Shown here piece by piece: positions 21,275 through 32,374 of a DNA stretch of 64,000 nucleotides. Source of the stretch: Phycisphaeraceae bacterium (lineage in GTDB: Bacteria > Planctomycetota > Phycisphaerae > Phycisphaerales > UBA1924); NCBI GenBank assembly GCA_021299385.1, contig JAJTGZ010000007.1:23055-87054 (forward strand), in the 5' to 3' direction. Every line of letters begins with the position of its first letter. The first letter of the stretch is position 1. A program made the translations under genes and the position numbers. A model generated the notes under the pieces. That model had not been told where the DNA came from. It did no database searches and worked only from the letters and a program-made list of their open reading frames with translations.

Positions 21275-21490
21275 GTGGGTCGGGGGTGCGGCAGTTGTGG
21301 GTGTGGGCTGGATGCGGGTCTGGCGTATCGGACTGTGCGTGGTTTCGGACGTTGGCCAAGTGGGATCGGACGTGCGCTGGCCAATAAAGCTTGAGGCGTT
21401 GCCGGGGGTGCGGGCGGGAGTGTAAAGAGTGTGTGGTTTGGGCGTTGCTGCGCTCACGGGGTGATGTTGGCGGCACGATCGATGCGGGCT

Positions 21491-21967
21491 ATGCCCACGC
21501 CATTGACTCGCCGAACGACTGTTGCTCTTGGCCTGCACTCGTCGCCGCGTGTGGACGCGGCGTTGTGGCAGCAGGTGGAGATCGCCTTGGACCAGGTGGG
21601 TCAGCTCGAGGCCGTGCTGGGGGATGTGGACTTTGAGTTGATCGTCGGCGAGCTGTGTGGTGGTCGGTCGGTGCGGCCGAGCGCGCGGGCGGTCGAGCGT
21701 GTGGGTGTGATGCGGGGGCACTACCAGCGTGATGAGCGCGAGCGTGCGCAGGTGCGTGCCGGTGCGGACGAGGCGGGCTGCCGAAGGCTGCTGGGTGTGG
21801 TGGAGATGACCTTTGCGGGGCTGCCGACGCTTGGGGGTGTGCTCGATGGGGAGCAGTTTTGCCGGTACTTGTCGGTGGGCGTGCGGGACCAGTTGAAGAT
21901 GACGGGGTTCCTGGCCGAGGTGCGATCGCTGGTCCGCCAGTGGATCAACGGCCGGCAGGCGGCGTGA
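21491..21967 (+). CDS. Hypothetical protein
   Basis: Open frame with protein-like composition; start uncertain. Confidence 0.5.
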   Translation: MPTPLTRRTTVALGLHSSPRVDAALWQQVEIALDQVGQLEAVLGDVDFELIVGELCGGRSVRPSARAVERVGVMRGHYQRDERERAQVRAGADEAGCRRLLGVVEMTFAGLPTLGGVLDGEQFCRYLSVGVRDQLKMTGFLAEVRSLVRQWINGRQAA

Positions 21968-22000
21968 GAAGGCTTGCAGATCGCGTGCTGCTTAGATTGT

Positions 22001-23107
22001 TTAGGGCGCGAAGAAGGCGTTGAGGAAGACGATGATGTCGTCGGCGGTGAACTGCCCGTCGGGGATGGTTGATTGGCCTGGGCCGGAGACATCGGCCAGT
22101 GCGTCGCCGGCGAAGAAGGCGTTGAGCAAGACGATGATGTCGTCGGCGGTCTTCTGGCCGTCGGCCCTGCGGAGCTGCCCTGCGGAGGAGACGTCGGCGA
22201 TGCTGGTGCGTGGCCCGGCGGTGGGGAAGTTGCCGGTGCCGCCCAGAGTCGTGTTGCCGCCGGTGATGCCGATGGTGAGCAGGATATTGGCCGGCGGGGG
22301 CGGTGGCGTGGCGGTGCTTGGGGCAGGAAGGGCGAAGGGGATCGGGTTGGCCGGGTCGGCAGGGACGGGGGCGATGGGCTGGGTGGCGTTGAGCGTGAAG
22401 GAGACGCTGCCGGTCGCGCTGGTGCCGCTGGGGATGAGGCTGCCGGTTATAACAAGCAGTTGCGGCAGGTCGATCGCATTGGGCGTGCCCTGGAAGGTCA
22501 CCGAGCCGAGGACTCGCACGGGGACCGAGATGGTGAAGTCCACACCCCCGCCAACGCGTGGTGTGCCGATGGTTACGGCTTGGGCGTCCTGGGCGAAGGT
22601 CAGGTCGGTGAGCACGGCGTTGCCGAGGGGGATGGTGAAGGGGAAGTTGAAGAGGGGGTAGGTGTAGTTGGGTGCGAAGGTGCGGAAGTTGGGCAGCGCG
22701 AGCGTGGCCGAAAGGGCGATGGTGGGGTCGGGGGAGGGGCCGATGGCATCGACGGCCAGGCCGAGCAGTTCGACGGTGTTGCTGAAACTGTTGTAGCGGA
22801 CGACGACGCTGCCACGCGGGCTGGTGGCGGGCGTGCCGCTGCCTGTGGCCGAGGAGTTGTTGACGGCGATGGCCTGGTTGTTGGGCGCGCCTGTGGAGCC
22901 GCCGAAGAGGCCGTTGATGGTGCGCGTGCCGGTGGAGTTGGTTGTCTGGTCGTAGTTGCCCTTAAACGAGCCAGCAAAGTTGACGGTGAGGTTGGCGTTG
23001 CCGGTGAAGGTGGAGGCGCTCGTCAGCGCGAGTGTGTATTGGTCGGCCTGCGCGGGCAGGGCGAGCAGGATGGGCAGGAGCAAGAGCGGGGTGGTGATCG
23101 GTTTCAT
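22001..23107 (-). CDS. Secreted protein with C-terminal GC-type dockerin-like duplicated repeats
   Basis: Signal peptide; C-term ADVSSAGQLRRADGQKTADDIIVLLNAFFAGDALADVSGPGQSTIPDGQFTADDIIVFLNAFFAP (two 34-aa repeats). Confidence 0.82.
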   Translation of the reverse strand: MKPITTPLLLLPILLALPAQADQYTLALTSASTFTGNANLTVNFAGSFKGNYDQTTNSTGTRTINGLFGGSTGAPNNQAIAVNNSSATGSGTPATSPRGSVVVRYNSFSNTVELLGLAVDAIGPSPDPTIALSATLALPNFRTFAPNYTYPLFNFPFTIPLGNAVLTDLTFAQDAQAVTIGTPRVGGGVDFTISVPVRVLGSVTFQGTPNAIDLPQLLVITGSLIPSGTSATGSVSFTLNATQPIAPVPADPANPIPFALPAPSTATPPPPPANILLTIGITGGNTTLGGTGNFPTAGPRTSIADVSSAGQLRRADGQKTADDIIVLLNAFFAGDALADVSGPGQSTIPDGQFTADDIIVFLNAFFAP

Positions 23108-23309
23108 GGCTGCTCGTGTGGGCTTGGGTGGGGTTGGTATGGGTACAACCTACCGCATTTTTCGGTACAAAGCAAGGGCCGGGGGTCCTGGATCGGTAAA
23201 GAGCCTGATGGAATCTTGATTCAGTGTCCGGTTCGATTGTTGCAGGGGGTTGGCGCTAGACTAGCACTTGCGTGTGATATTCCCACTGAAGGCTTTGAAA
23301 GGATATTTT

Positions 23310-24188
23310 ATGCGTCAGATGTATCTTTCCTTGGTGCTTGCTGCGGGCTTGGCGTTGCCGGCGTTGGCCGATGGGCAGGGGACACCCCCGGCCGCCCCCA
23401 CCCCGCCCGCATCCTCGGCACCGGCTGCCGCCACTCCGACCCCCACCCCCGCCCCCGCCCCTGCGGCGGCACCTGCGGCGCCGAATCGCTGGGAAATCCC
23501 CGCTGATGCCAAGCCCGTTGAGCGCAAGGAGCTCGAAGGTGGCCTGATCATCGAAGACTTTGTCGTCGGCACGGGGGCAGAGTTCCAGCCCGGCGCGACG
23601 GTCGTCATCAACTACCACGGCACGCTCAAGGACGGGGGGAAGGTCTTTGACTCCTCCTTCGAGCGCGGCCAGCCCGTCGCCTTCCCGCTCGGGCAGTTGA
23701 TCCCCGGTTGGCAGAAAGGTATCCCCGGCATGAAGATCGGCGGCCTGCGCCGGCTGACGATCCCGTATGCGATGGCGTACGGCGAGGGTGGGCGTCCGCC
23801 GACGATCCCCGCCAAGTCTGACCTGGTCTTTATTGTCGAGGCGCTGGGGACCCCAAACTTTGTTGACCTTGCACCGGGCACGGGGGATGCAACCGTTAGC
23901 GCCGTCTCGGTGGTCATCGCCAACCACAGGTTCATCGGCAAGGACGGCAAGGTCCTGCACGAGACCCCCCCTGGCAAGCCCTATATCTGGTTCCCCGGCG
24001 AGATGCCCGGCCTCGGTGAGCAGCTCGCGGGGATGAAGGTCGGCGGCAAACGCAAGATCACCATCCCCGGCGCGATGGTCCAGCCCATGCCGGGCAGTGA
24101 GGTGCAGTTGCCCGCGGGTGAGGACGTTACCGCTGAGTTCGAGGTCGTCATGTTCCGCAACCTGCCCGGTGGGCCGGGCGGGCGGTGA
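23310..24188 (+). CDS. Secreted FKBP-type peptidyl-prolyl isomerase (two FKBP-like domains)
   Basis: Signal peptide, Pro/Ala linker, VVINYHGTLKDGGKVFDSSFERGQPVAFPLGQLIPGWQKGIPGMKIGGLRRLTIPYAMAYGE. Confidence 0.92.
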   Translation: MRQMYLSLVLAAGLALPALADGQGTPPAAPTPPASSAPAAATPTPTPAPAPAAAPAAPNRWEIPADAKPVERKELEGGLIIEDFVVGTGAEFQPGATVVINYHGTLKDGGKVFDSSFERGQPVAFPLGQLIPGWQKGIPGMKIGGLRRLTIPYAMAYGEGGRPPTIPAKSDLVFIVEALGTPNFVDLAPGTGDATVSAVSVVIANHRFIGKDGKVLHETPPGKPYIWFPGEMPGLGEQLAGMKVGGKRKITIPGAMVQPMPGSEVQLPAGEDVTAEFEVVMFRNLPGGPGGR

Positions 24189-24299
24189 GCAAGGTCGATC
24201 CCTGAGAGTTTTCTGCCCCGCGCCGGCAACGGTGCGGGGCGGTTTGGCCTTTGCATTGTGCCGGTCTTTTGTTTGTTGTCGCGCGAGATCGGAGTTGCC

Positions 24300-25037
24300 A
24301 TGTCGGCAAAGAAACCAAAGAAGTCTTCCGGTGGGTCCCCTTCTGCTCAGAGTGCCGCACCGCCCGCGTTCCCCACTGCCAGCGGGGTCGTTATTGAAGA
24401 TGTGATCGTCGGCGATGGGCCGGGCGTGCCCGTCGGCGGGGCGGTTGTCGCGCATTACCGCGGGACGCTCAAAGATGGTGGCGCGGAGTTTGACAGTTCG
24501 CACAAACGCGGGGAGCCGGCTGTGTTCCCTCTGGCCGGGGTCATCAAGGGTTGGCAGGAGGGCGTGCCCGGCATGCAGCGTGGCGGTAAGCGGCGGCTGA
24601 CGATCCCCGCCGCGGCGGGGTATGGCAGCCGGAGCATACCGGGGCCGGGGGGCAAGGCGTTGATCCCGGCCAACAGCGACCTGGTCTTCGAGATCGAGAT
24701 CGTCAACTTCCTGATTATCGAAGAGATCAAGGTCGGCACGGGCAAGGTGGTGCCGACGGACATGTACCAGCCGGCGACCGTCGAGGTGCATTACGTCGGC
24801 ACGCTCAAAGACTCAGGCAAGAAGTTTGACAGCTCCATTGATCGCGACGAGCCAATCGAGTTTGCACTCGACGAGGTGATCCCCGGCTGGACCTACGGCG
24901 TGCCGGGGATGCGCGTCGGTGGCAAACGCAGGCTGACGATCCCCTGGCAGATGGCGTATGGGGCGGATGGTTCGCCGCCGGATATCCCCGGCAAGGCGGA
25001 CCTAGTGTTTGAGATCGAACTGCTCGGCGTGAAGTAA
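24300..25037 (+). CDS. FKBP-type peptidyl-prolyl isomerase, tandem FKBP domains, no signal peptide
   Basis: Two FKBP cores (VAHYRGTLKDGGAEFDSS..., VHYVGTLKDSGKKFDSS...); N-term MSAKKPKKSSGG. Confidence 0.92.
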   Translation: MSAKKPKKSSGGSPSAQSAAPPAFPTASGVVIEDVIVGDGPGVPVGGAVVAHYRGTLKDGGAEFDSSHKRGEPAVFPLAGVIKGWQEGVPGMQRGGKRRLTIPAAAGYGSRSIPGPGGKALIPANSDLVFEIEIVNFLIIEEIKVGTGKVVPTDMYQPATVEVHYVGTLKDSGKKFDSSIDRDEPIEFALDEVIPGWTYGVPGMRVGGKRRLTIPWQMAYGADGSPPDIPGKADLVFEIELLGVK

Positions 25038-25064
25038 TACGCATCGCCGTTGTTTCTTGTGCCG

Positions 25065-25102
25065 AACCCCTCCCCCGAGGGGAGGGGCAGGGGTGGGGTT
25101 GG
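25065..25102. repeat. G-rich palindromic element, copy 1
   Basis: aacccctcccccgaggggaggggcaggggtggggttgg. Confidence 0.85.
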
Positions 25103-25170
25103 CCACTTCGGATGCACGACATTCAGTGGTGACCCATTAAAAGGGTGCGTCCGCAACGCTAAAGTAGTCA

Positions 25171-26070
25171 ATGACGACGCGCACGACAGACACAGGTTCT
25201 GCCCATGCCCCCACGGCCCCCACCGCTCTGATCATCCGCGCGCCGGGGACGAACTGCGATGTCGAACTGGCTCGGGCGTTTACACTCGCGGGCGCGCACA
25301 CGAACCTGGTGCACATTGATGCCTTGATCGCCGAGCCAGGGCTGATCGATCGGGCGGAGATCATCGGCATCCCCGGCGGTTTCAGTTACGGCGACGACAT
25401 CGCCAGCGGCCGGATCGTTGCGTCGCGGCTGCGGCAGCACCTGTACAGCAAGTTGCGCCAGGCCGTGGGGCGCGGGTGCCCGGTCTTTGCCGTGTGCAAC
25501 GGGTTTCAGATAGCCGTGCAGGCTGGGCTGCTGCCTGGGCCGGGCGTTGGGCAGCCATGGCCTGCAGAGCCGGGGGAGCAGGAGTTGAGCCTCTCGCACA
25601 ACGCGGGTGGTCGGTTCGTTGACCGGTGGGTGCCTGTGCGTGCCGAGGGTGCGAGCGTGTGCGTGTGGACAAAGGGATTGGCAGAGGCGTTTGCCGATCG
25701 GCCCGAGGCGATGATGCTGCCGATCGCGCACGGCGAGGGTCGGGTGGTGGCCCGCTCGCCGGGGGTTTTGCAGCGGCTCTCGGCCAGCGGGCAGGTGGCG
25801 CTGCGGTACGGGCGTACACCGGTGCCCAGCGTGCCCGGCCAGCTGGTGGCCTTGCACCCAGACAACCCCAACGGGAGCAGCGACGACATCGTGGGTGTCT
25901 GCGACGCCAGTGGGCGCGTCTTTGGTTTGATGCCGCACCCTGAGCGTTACCTAGACTGGAACCGGCACCCGTTCTGGACGCGGCTGCCGGAGGGGGCACG
26001 CCGGGGTGATACGCCGGGGATGGTGATGTTCAAGAGCGCGGTGCGTGCGGCACGTGAAGTGATGGTCTGA
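25171..26070 (+). CDS. purQ: Phosphoribosylformylglycinamidine synthase subunit PurQ (glutaminase)
   Basis: IRAPGTNCDVELARAF, GIPGGFSYGDDIASG, FAVCNGFQI, GLMPHPERY. Confidence 0.9.
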   Translation: MTTRTTDTGSAHAPTAPTALIIRAPGTNCDVELARAFTLAGAHTNLVHIDALIAEPGLIDRAEIIGIPGGFSYGDDIASGRIVASRLRQHLYSKLRQAVGRGCPVFAVCNGFQIAVQAGLLPGPGVGQPWPAEPGEQELSLSHNAGGRFVDRWVPVRAEGASVCVWTKGLAEAFADRPEAMMLPIAHGEGRVVARSPGVLQRLSASGQVALRYGRTPVPSVPGQLVALHPDNPNGSSDDIVGVCDASGRVFGLMPHPERYLDWNRHPFWTRLPEGARRGDTPGMVMFKSAVRAAREVMV

Positions 26071-26079
26071 GGCCGGCGT

Positions 26080-27189
<1,110 letters not shown>

Positions 27190-27338
27190 GAAGAACCTCC
27201 ATTGGGCGGCGAGTGTAGGTTGCGCCGGCGGGTGTACGGGGGCGTAAAGCGCAGAAAAACGCCGGGCACACGCTGCATCGGTGTGCCCGGCGGTCTGATA
27301 TCAACACGCTCCGCACGGGCCACAGCCCGCACGGCTAC

Positions 27339-28013
27339 TTAGCGCCGGCGGCGGCGTGCGGCTGCCAGGCCACCCAGCCCGAGCAGCGCGGCTGCGCCCG
27401 GGGTCGGGACGATCGTGAGGCTTGCGTCATCAGCAAAGCCCGCGTTGCCCGAGAGGGACGCGTTGTTGTACGCCACCTGGAAGATCATCCAGGTCGTGGC
27501 GGATGGGATAGTCGCGCTGACCGATGCCACTTCCCATGTCTGGGGGTTGGCGTCCAGCAAGAGGCCCGTGCCGACGTTGGTGATCTGCGACCCGAAGTTG
27601 GACGCACTGAAGAAGTAGACCGCAACGCTGGCGGAGGCACCGGTGTAGCCGCCGACGGTGTTGAGCAGGACGCTGGCGTTGACCGTCGCGGTGCCGGTGC
27701 TGATGAGCGCCGAGAACGACGAGACGTTGATCGCCTGCCACGTCTGCGTGGCGACACCGCCAGCGTTGGTCATGCTGTGCATAAGCACGCCCCCGGCGGG
27801 GGTTACACCGCCGGTTGCCGGGGTGATTGTCCCCATCTCGGGGCCCCACTGGTTCTGGAAGGCGACAAAGTTGGTGGCGATGTTGCTCAGGGTCGTCAGC
27901 GGGTTGCTCTCAAAGCCCGGGTCCGTCAGCAGGTTCGCGTGCGCGACGCCGGTCGCTGAGCAGGCGGCAAGAACGGTTGCCAGAACGGCGGAACGGTGAA
28001 GGTTGATACACAT
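27339..28013 (-). CDS. Secreted protein with PEP-CTERM-like tail
   Basis: Signal peptide; C-term PTPGAAALLGLGGLAAARRRRR. Confidence 0.85.
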   Translation of the reverse strand: MCINLHRSAVLATVLAACSATGVAHANLLTDPGFESNPLTTLSNIATNFVAFQNQWGPEMGTITPATGGVTPAGGVLMHSMTNAGGVATQTWQAINVSSFSALISTGTATVNASVLLNTVGGYTGASASVAVYFFSASNFGSQITNVGTGLLLDANPQTWEVASVSATIPSATTWMIFQVAYNNASLSGNAGFADDASLTIVPTPGAAALLGLGGLAAARRRRR

Positions 28014-28094
28014 AGAAACTCTCCTTAAGTTGAACTTGAAATGAGATGAACACTTGAGTAAATGACACAGGACTGAACCCTCGGACCGATCCGC

Positions 28095-28844
28095 TCAGCG
28101 CCGGCGGCGGCGCACGGCAGCCAGGCCGCCCAGCCCGAGCAGCGCGGCCGCGCCGGGCGTCGGCACCACGGCGATGTTGACGCCGACGCCATCGCCACGG
28201 AGGTTCTCGAAGTTGACGGTGATCGACGAGACCGCGTCGTTGATCTGTACAACGGCCAGGGGGGTGTTCCACCACGGGTCGGCCCCGCCGGCGCCGGTCA
28301 GTGAGTTGATCATCGAGAACGATCCGACGCCGCCGGTGAACTGGGTCGGGCCGTAGTTGCCGCCACCTGTCCAGTCGCCGAGGAAGGTGCCGTTCTGCGC
28401 GCACTGTGCCAAGCTCTGGCCACCGCCAAACGAGGTTGTCCGCCCGAGGCCGGAGACGCCGAGGTAGATGGTGTTGGCGGCCTGCGTGGTGGGGAAGGTG
28501 AAGGTGATCCGCCAGCCGGTGAGGAGGTTCGGGCCTGATGGGACGACGCCGAACGACTCGTGATTCGTCCATGAGTAGGTGTCAGGCCCGCTGGTGACCG
28601 AGCCGGAGGTGAGCAGCGGGTTGCCCACGCGAGCATCCGTCACAGGGCCGAAGAACGAATAGTTGACCGTTACAGGGCCAACGCCGGGCAGGTTGTAGAC
28701 GCTGTTGTTCGGCACAGAGGTGTTGAAGGGGACCGGCGCAAAGTTCAGCCAGGTCAGGCCGTAGTTGTTGGCCAAGGCCGACGGGGCGGCAAGCGCGGCG
28801 AGCACGAGGGCAACAGCGGCAGAACGGCAAGTGGTGATACGCAT
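28095..28844 (-). CDS. Secreted protein with PEP-CTERM-like tail
   Basis: Signal peptide; C-term PTPGAAALLGLGGLAAVRRRRR. Confidence 0.85.
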   Translation of the reverse strand: MRITTCRSAAVALVLAALAAPSALANNYGLTWLNFAPVPFNTSVPNNSVYNLPGVGPVTVNYSFFGPVTDARVGNPLLTSGSVTSGPDTYSWTNHESFGVVPSGPNLLTGWRITFTFPTTQAANTIYLGVSGLGRTTSFGGGQSLAQCAQNGTFLGDWTGGGNYGPTQFTGGVGSFSMINSLTGAGGADPWWNTPLAVVQINDAVSSITVNFENLRGDGVGVNIAVVPTPGAAALLGLGGLAAVRRRRR

Positions 28845-29189
28845 CGATGTACTCCATTAAAGGGTGAAAAGGTGATGCAAAAACGCTCAAAGCCCAAGGA
28901 TTGAAAACCCTCCTAACTCGTCGGCCCAGCCGACGGCACAGCAACACCTCTAGGCAGTCAGGGAGATGGCACATGCCCCTTCTCAACCGACTGAGTTATG
29001 TGGACTCCCTCGATCTCAACTCCGCGTTCGGCACCTGAGGAATCAGTGATTCACATTAAGTATATCCTACAAGTCGATGCCGAGCAAGCCAGCAGGCCAG
29101 TTTTTATCGGCTGATCCATTGTTGATCAAAGGCCCTGGCTATCCCTCGGCGATCGACTTTGGCCCCCTGGGAGCGGTGGCAGACCCCCC

Positions 29190-29879
29190 TCACGCCTGGA
29201 TCGACTCGATCCGTCCATCTTTATGCTCGACCAGCAACCTCTGGCACTCGCCCAGGAAAAGCCCGTGGTCGATCACGCCCGGCACAGCGCGGATCCGCTC
29301 AGCGAGGGTCGTCAATGCTTGATCACTTGCCCAGAGCGCCTCGGGGAGCGGGGCGTCGAGCACCAGGCCCCCGTTGTCGGTGATGAACTCCTCCCGCTGC
29401 CCCGGCTCAAGGCGATAGGCACCCTCCAGGCCGATCTCCTCAAGCCGCAGGGCGGCGAGCTGACGCGCCAGCGGAAGCACCTCGATGGGCAGGCGCGCCC
29501 TGTGCCCTAAACGCGGCGACAACTTCCCCTCGTCGATCATGTAGACCCGTGCCGAGGCGCACATCCCCGCGATGATCCGCTCGCGCGTCATCGCACCCCC
29601 ACCCCCCTTGATCATCCGGCAGCGCGGGTCAACCTCATCGGCCCCGTCAAAGAGGTAGTCCACCGACGCGACCGTCGAGGCATCCACCAGCCGAAGGCCC
29701 AACTGCCCGGCTAGGTGCTCCGTCGCCTTGCTGGTGGCAACACAGGCAACCTTCAACCCCTCGGTCGCAACGCGGTACGCCAGCGCACTGACACCCCGTG
29801 CCGCGGCACGACCCGTACCCAGCCCCACAAGCATCCCGCTGACAACCGGCGCAACGGCGGCTTGTGCAAGTGCATCCAT
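29190..29879 (-). CDS. rpiA: Ribose-5-phosphate isomerase A
   Basis: VGLGTGRAA, FDGADEVDPRCRMIKGGGGAMTRERI, DNGGLVLD. Confidence 0.93.
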   Translation of the reverse strand: MDALAQAAVAPVVSGMLVGLGTGRAAARGVSALAYRVATEGLKVACVATSKATEHLAGQLGLRLVDASTVASVDYLFDGADEVDPRCRMIKGGGGAMTRERIIAGMCASARVYMIDEGKLSPRLGHRARLPIEVLPLARQLAALRLEEIGLEGAYRLEPGQREEFITDNGGLVLDAPLPEALWASDQALTTLAERIRAVPGVIDHGLFLGECQRLLVEHKDGRIESIQA

Positions 29880-29984
29880 GAGCGAGGGTAGTGCGGCGGG
29901 CGCAGCAAAGACCTGCCAACAAGCCCGACTATTTGCAAGGGCAATGCGGGTGCGCCAACCCAATCCGGGCTTCTTCAAATACAC

Positions 29985-30087
29985 TCACCACAGAGCCACA
30001 GCGACACCGAAAAAGGCAAGGAATCTGGTCATTGGTTCTTACCCAATCCCTGTATTCTCTGCGCCTCTGTGTCTCTGTGGTGAAAAA
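29985..30087. repeat. Imperfect inverted-repeat element (TCACCACAGAG...CTCTGTGGTGA arms)
   Basis: Left arm tcaccacagagccaca (29985-30000), right arm ctctgtgtctctgtggtga (about 30065-30083); the ORF across it reads TTEPQRHRKRQ...LRLCVSVVKK. Confidence 0.75.
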
Positions 30088-30105
30088 ACTCTTTCCCAAT
30101 CAACC

Positions 30106-32304
30106 TCAATCTATCTGCACACGCCGCAGCAGCAGCGCGTTGCCGATGACCGAGAGCGAACTGAGCGTCATAGCCCCCGCGGCGAGCATCGGGTCCAGGA
30201 AGCCCATCGCCGCTACGGGGATGAGCACGATGTTGTAGATGAACGCCCACGCCAGGCCGATCTGGATCGAGTTGACCATCGCGCGCGAGAGGATGATCGC
30301 CTGCGGGATCAGGCGCACGTCGCCGGAGACCAGCACGATGTGCCCGGCGGCCTTGGCGATGTCCGACCCGTTGCCCATCGCGATGCCCACGTCGGCCGTC
30401 GCGAGGGCAGGCGCGTCGTTGATCCCGTCGCCGACCATCGCGACCTTCATCTTCGGCTCACCCTTGTCGCCGTTCTGCATCGCGGTGATCATCTTGACCT
30501 TCCCCGCCGGCTGCACGCCAGCACGGAACTCCTTGATCCCCGCCTCCTGCGCGATCCCCTCGGCAACGCGCGCGTGGTCGCCCGTGAGCATGACCACCTT
30601 TAGGCCAAGCTCATCTTGCAGCCGCTTGATCGCATCACGCGTGTGCAGCTTGGTCCGGTCGGCCATCGCAAAGAGTGCCGCGTAGCGCCCCCCAATCGTC
30701 GCGCACGCCACGGTCGAACCGGCCGCGAGCATCTCGCGGTACTGTTCACCCGCCGCCTCGATGATCGCCGGGCCGGGGGCACCGACATAGACCTCCTGCC
30801 CCTCGACCATCGCCAACACCCCCTTGCCCGAAGAGAGCGTGTGCAGCCCCTGGGCCACACGCGCCCGCACGCCGAGTTCGCGCAATCGCAGCGTGATCGC
30901 CCGGCTAACAGGGTGATCGCTGAGCGTCGTAACCGCGTGCACATGCTGCAACGCGCTGTTCTGCTCAAACCACTGGCTGATGCGCATATCCGTCATGCTC
31001 ATGAGCCCGCTGGTGATCGTGCCGGTCTTGTCCAAGAGGCACGCATCGATGCGACCGGCGTTCTCCAGCGCCGACGGGTCCTTGAACAAGATACCGCGCC
31101 GAGCGCCGATCCCCGAGCCGACCATTACCGACATCGGCACCGCCAGGCCCAGCGCGCACGGGCAGGCGACGATCAGCACCGCCACCGCCGCCTGTATCCC
31201 CGCACGCCACGAACCCTCCCCAAGCCCCCAATAGCACGCCGTGACGATCGCCACGAGGACCACAACGGGCACAAAGATGCCCGCCACGCGGTCGGCCATC
31301 TTCTGGATTTTCCCCTTCTTGCTCTGGGCGAGTTCGACGGTCTGGGCGATCTGCGCCAGCACGGTGGCCGAGCCTGTCGCCGTGAGGGTCATCTTGATAA
31401 CACCGGTGGTGTTGAGCGTGCCCCCGGTGGCCATGTCGCCCGAGTGCTTCTGCACCGGCACGCTCTCGCCGGTGAGCATCGACTCATCGACGCTCGACTC
31501 GGTCCCCTGCTCGCACATCCCGTCAGCCGGCACACGCTGGCCCGGCTTGACGACGACGATGTCCCCCGCCCGCAGCTCCGCCACGGGCACCTCGCGCAGG
31601 GTCTTGCGGGCGTCGACGACCAGGGCCGTGGCCGGGGCAAGTTCCATCAGCCCGCGCACGGCACTGGCCGCCTGCCCGCGCACACGCAGTTCCATCCACC
31701 TGCCCACGGCCACCAGAGCCAGGATCACAGCCGCGCTCTCAAAGTACATGTGCTTGAATTCATCGGTGGCCAGCGCGGTAACCGAATACCCAAACGCTGT
31801 GCACGTGCCCAGGGCGATGAGCGTGTCCATGTCCAGCCGTCGGCGGAACAACCCGCGCAGCGCCGACCAGACGATCGGCAGCCCGATGACGAGCATCAGC
31901 ACGCTTGTCAGCCCCAACTGCGTCCAGGGGCTCCAACGCTCCTTCATAAAAAGCATCGCCAGCACCGCCACAGGCACCGCCAGCGACAGGCCCACAATCG
32001 CACGCACACCCCACACCTTCGAGATGCTCCAGGGCACCCGCCCCTTCTTCACCTCAACATCCCCAATCACGGCGGCAGCAGTGCCCGGAGCGACAGCAAC
32101 GCTCCCCGGGTACCCCGCCTTGGCCAGCGCGTCCAGCAGGGCCTCGGCCTTAGGCAAGGGGCTGCCGAGGGTTACAACGGCCCGCTCTGTCGCCAGGCTG
32201 ACGCTCGCCTGAGCCACCCCTGGCACGGCGAGGAGGGCCTTTTCCACGTGCGAAACGCACCCGGCACAGTGCATCTGACGGACATCCAGCGTGATCTGCG
32301 GCAT
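30106..32304 (-). CDS. copA: Copper/heavy-metal-translocating P1B-type ATPase
   Basis: N-term HMA MHCAGC, ACPCALG, DKTGTITSG, MVGDGINDAPALA; start at MPQITLDVRQMHCAGC. Confidence 0.95.
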   Translation of the reverse strand: MPQITLDVRQMHCAGCVSHVEKALLAVPGVAQASVSLATERAVVTLGSPLPKAEALLDALAKAGYPGSVAVAPGTAAAVIGDVEVKKGRVPWSISKVWGVRAIVGLSLAVPVAVLAMLFMKERWSPWTQLGLTSVLMLVIGLPIVWSALRGLFRRRLDMDTLIALGTCTAFGYSVTALATDEFKHMYFESAAVILALVAVGRWMELRVRGQAASAVRGLMELAPATALVVDARKTLREVPVAELRAGDIVVVKPGQRVPADGMCEQGTESSVDESMLTGESVPVQKHSGDMATGGTLNTTGVIKMTLTATGSATVLAQIAQTVELAQSKKGKIQKMADRVAGIFVPVVVLVAIVTACYWGLGEGSWRAGIQAAVAVLIVACPCALGLAVPMSVMVGSGIGARRGILFKDPSALENAGRIDACLLDKTGTITSGLMSMTDMRISQWFEQNSALQHVHAVTTLSDHPVSRAITLRLRELGVRARVAQGLHTLSSGKGVLAMVEGQEVYVGAPGPAIIEAAGEQYREMLAAGSTVACATIGGRYAALFAMADRTKLHTRDAIKRLQDELGLKVVMLTGDHARVAEGIAQEAGIKEFRAGVQPAGKVKMITAMQNGDKGEPKMKVAMVGDGINDAPALATADVGIAMGNGSDIAKAAGHIVLVSGDVRLIPQAIILSRAMVNSIQIGLAWAFIYNIVLIPVAAMGFLDPMLAAGAMTLSSLSVIGNALLLRRVQID

Positions 32305-32374
32305 AGTGGATTGTTCGCAACCTCCGCCCCCCACGCCGCGTGCAAACGCCCGCCCGTTCTGATAGACTTCCCCA

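Noticed and set aside
28860-29080. Possible sigma-54 promoter (TGGCAC...) near PEP-CTERM-like genes
   Set aside because: A TGGCAC occurs at about 28966 but without a TTGC -12 element and on the wrong strand for the adjacent genes.
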